Below are positions 63,932 to 64,000 of a DNA stretch of 64,000 nt, in pieces. Within the stretch, counting starts at the first letter, position 1. Each line of letters opens with the position of its first letter. The notes beneath the pieces are model-generated. The model had not been told where the DNA came from, made no database searches, and saw only the letters and a program-made list of their open reading frames with translations. Both the position numbers and the translations under genes were made by a program. The stretch is from Eubacterium sp. (GTDB taxonomy: Bacteria; Bacillota; Clostridia; Lachnospirales; Lachnospiraceae): contig JAFRGL010000008.1 of NCBI GenBank assembly GCA_017433825.1, positions 62,001 to 126,000 of the forward strand. Direction: 5' to 3'.

Positions 63932-64000
63932 CGGAAAAAAGGACAGAGAATATCAGACATACGGGCCGCCTGGCCCAGATTGGCATTTATTTCGGTAAAC
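63928..64000 (+). CDS. Start of the next gene, probably the ABC permease partner
   Basis: Only 24 codons are in the window (MTEKRTENIRHTGRLAQIGI). It begins with ATG overlapping the ATPase stop (ATGA), so it belongs to the same operon; the function is inferred from position only. Confidence 0.6.
   Translation, partial: MTEKRTENIRHTGRLAQIGIYFGK

Overview
The window is a chromosomal segment of an anaerobic, low-to-moderate GC Firmicute, most likely a member of the Clostridia close to Lachnospiraceae. This rests on the rpmH-rnpA-yidD-yidC-jag-mnmE-mnmG-rsmG block facing dnaA-dnaN-S4-recF-gyrB-gyrA, a parB-DUF4446 pair, a DUF3881-type gene, FeoB with a small Cys-rich partner, anaerobic (CbiK/CbiD-type) cobalamin genes and several oxygen-sensitive-type flavin/Fe-S reductases. 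The species cannot be fixed from the sequence alone.

The chromosomal replication origin lies at about 37.8-39.8 kb, with DnaA boxes both upstream and downstream of dnaA. Left of it nearly all genes are on the minus strand and right of it all genes are on the plus strand, as expected for two replichores leaving oriC. A second origin-type region sits at 26.6-27.05 kb next to parA-parB: five perfect or near-perfect parS sites and three 44-bp repeats rich in DnaA boxes alternate there. A further parS lies at 28.64 kb.

Layout. 0-6.9 kb: a cobalamin-riboswitch-controlled operon (minus strand) with a surface lipoprotein carrying two CbiK-type cobaltochelatase domains, a second lipoprotein, cbiB, cobD, cbiD and the start of cbiL. 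6.9-10.3 kb: an iron operon (two feoA, feoB, FeoB-associated protein) with DtxR-like operators, one exactly inside the promoter spacer. 10.3-21.3 kb: accessory metabolism, including an unknown protein, flavodoxin, a nitrilase-family hydrolase, an esterase, an Old Yellow Enzyme family reductase, a papain-like lipoprotein protease, an MtaA/CmuA-type decarboxylase-fold protein and two SGNH hydrolases. 21.5-26.3 kb: tRNA-Arg, DUF3881, serS, DUF4446, parB, parA. 26.3-30.5 kb: parS/DnaA-box region, a polytopic membrane protein and a FAD reductase. 30.6-46.9 kb: the conserved oriC block, ending with tRNA-Ser. 46.9-56.6 kb: an accessory stretch with an AbiE type IV toxin-antitoxin pair, an AAA/DUF4143 ATPase, a second papain-like lipoprotein protease, a truncated bacteriocin-exporter-like ABC gene, flavodoxin, an AbiEi-like orphan regulator and a glutamine-amidotransferase hydrolase. 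56.7-64 kb: tex, a second Old Yellow Enzyme family reductase, a hydroxyacyl-CoA-dehydrogenase-family protein and the start of an ABC transporter operon.

The most interesting items are the tandem-CbiK lipoprotein under B12 control, the composite DnaA-box/parS modules, the paired protease paralogues with an inserted Asp-rich (calcium-loop-like) segment, the iron operon's operator-in-promoter architecture and the equal-geometry inverted repeats in front of the AbiE pair. All identifications are from reading the sequence; no database search was run.
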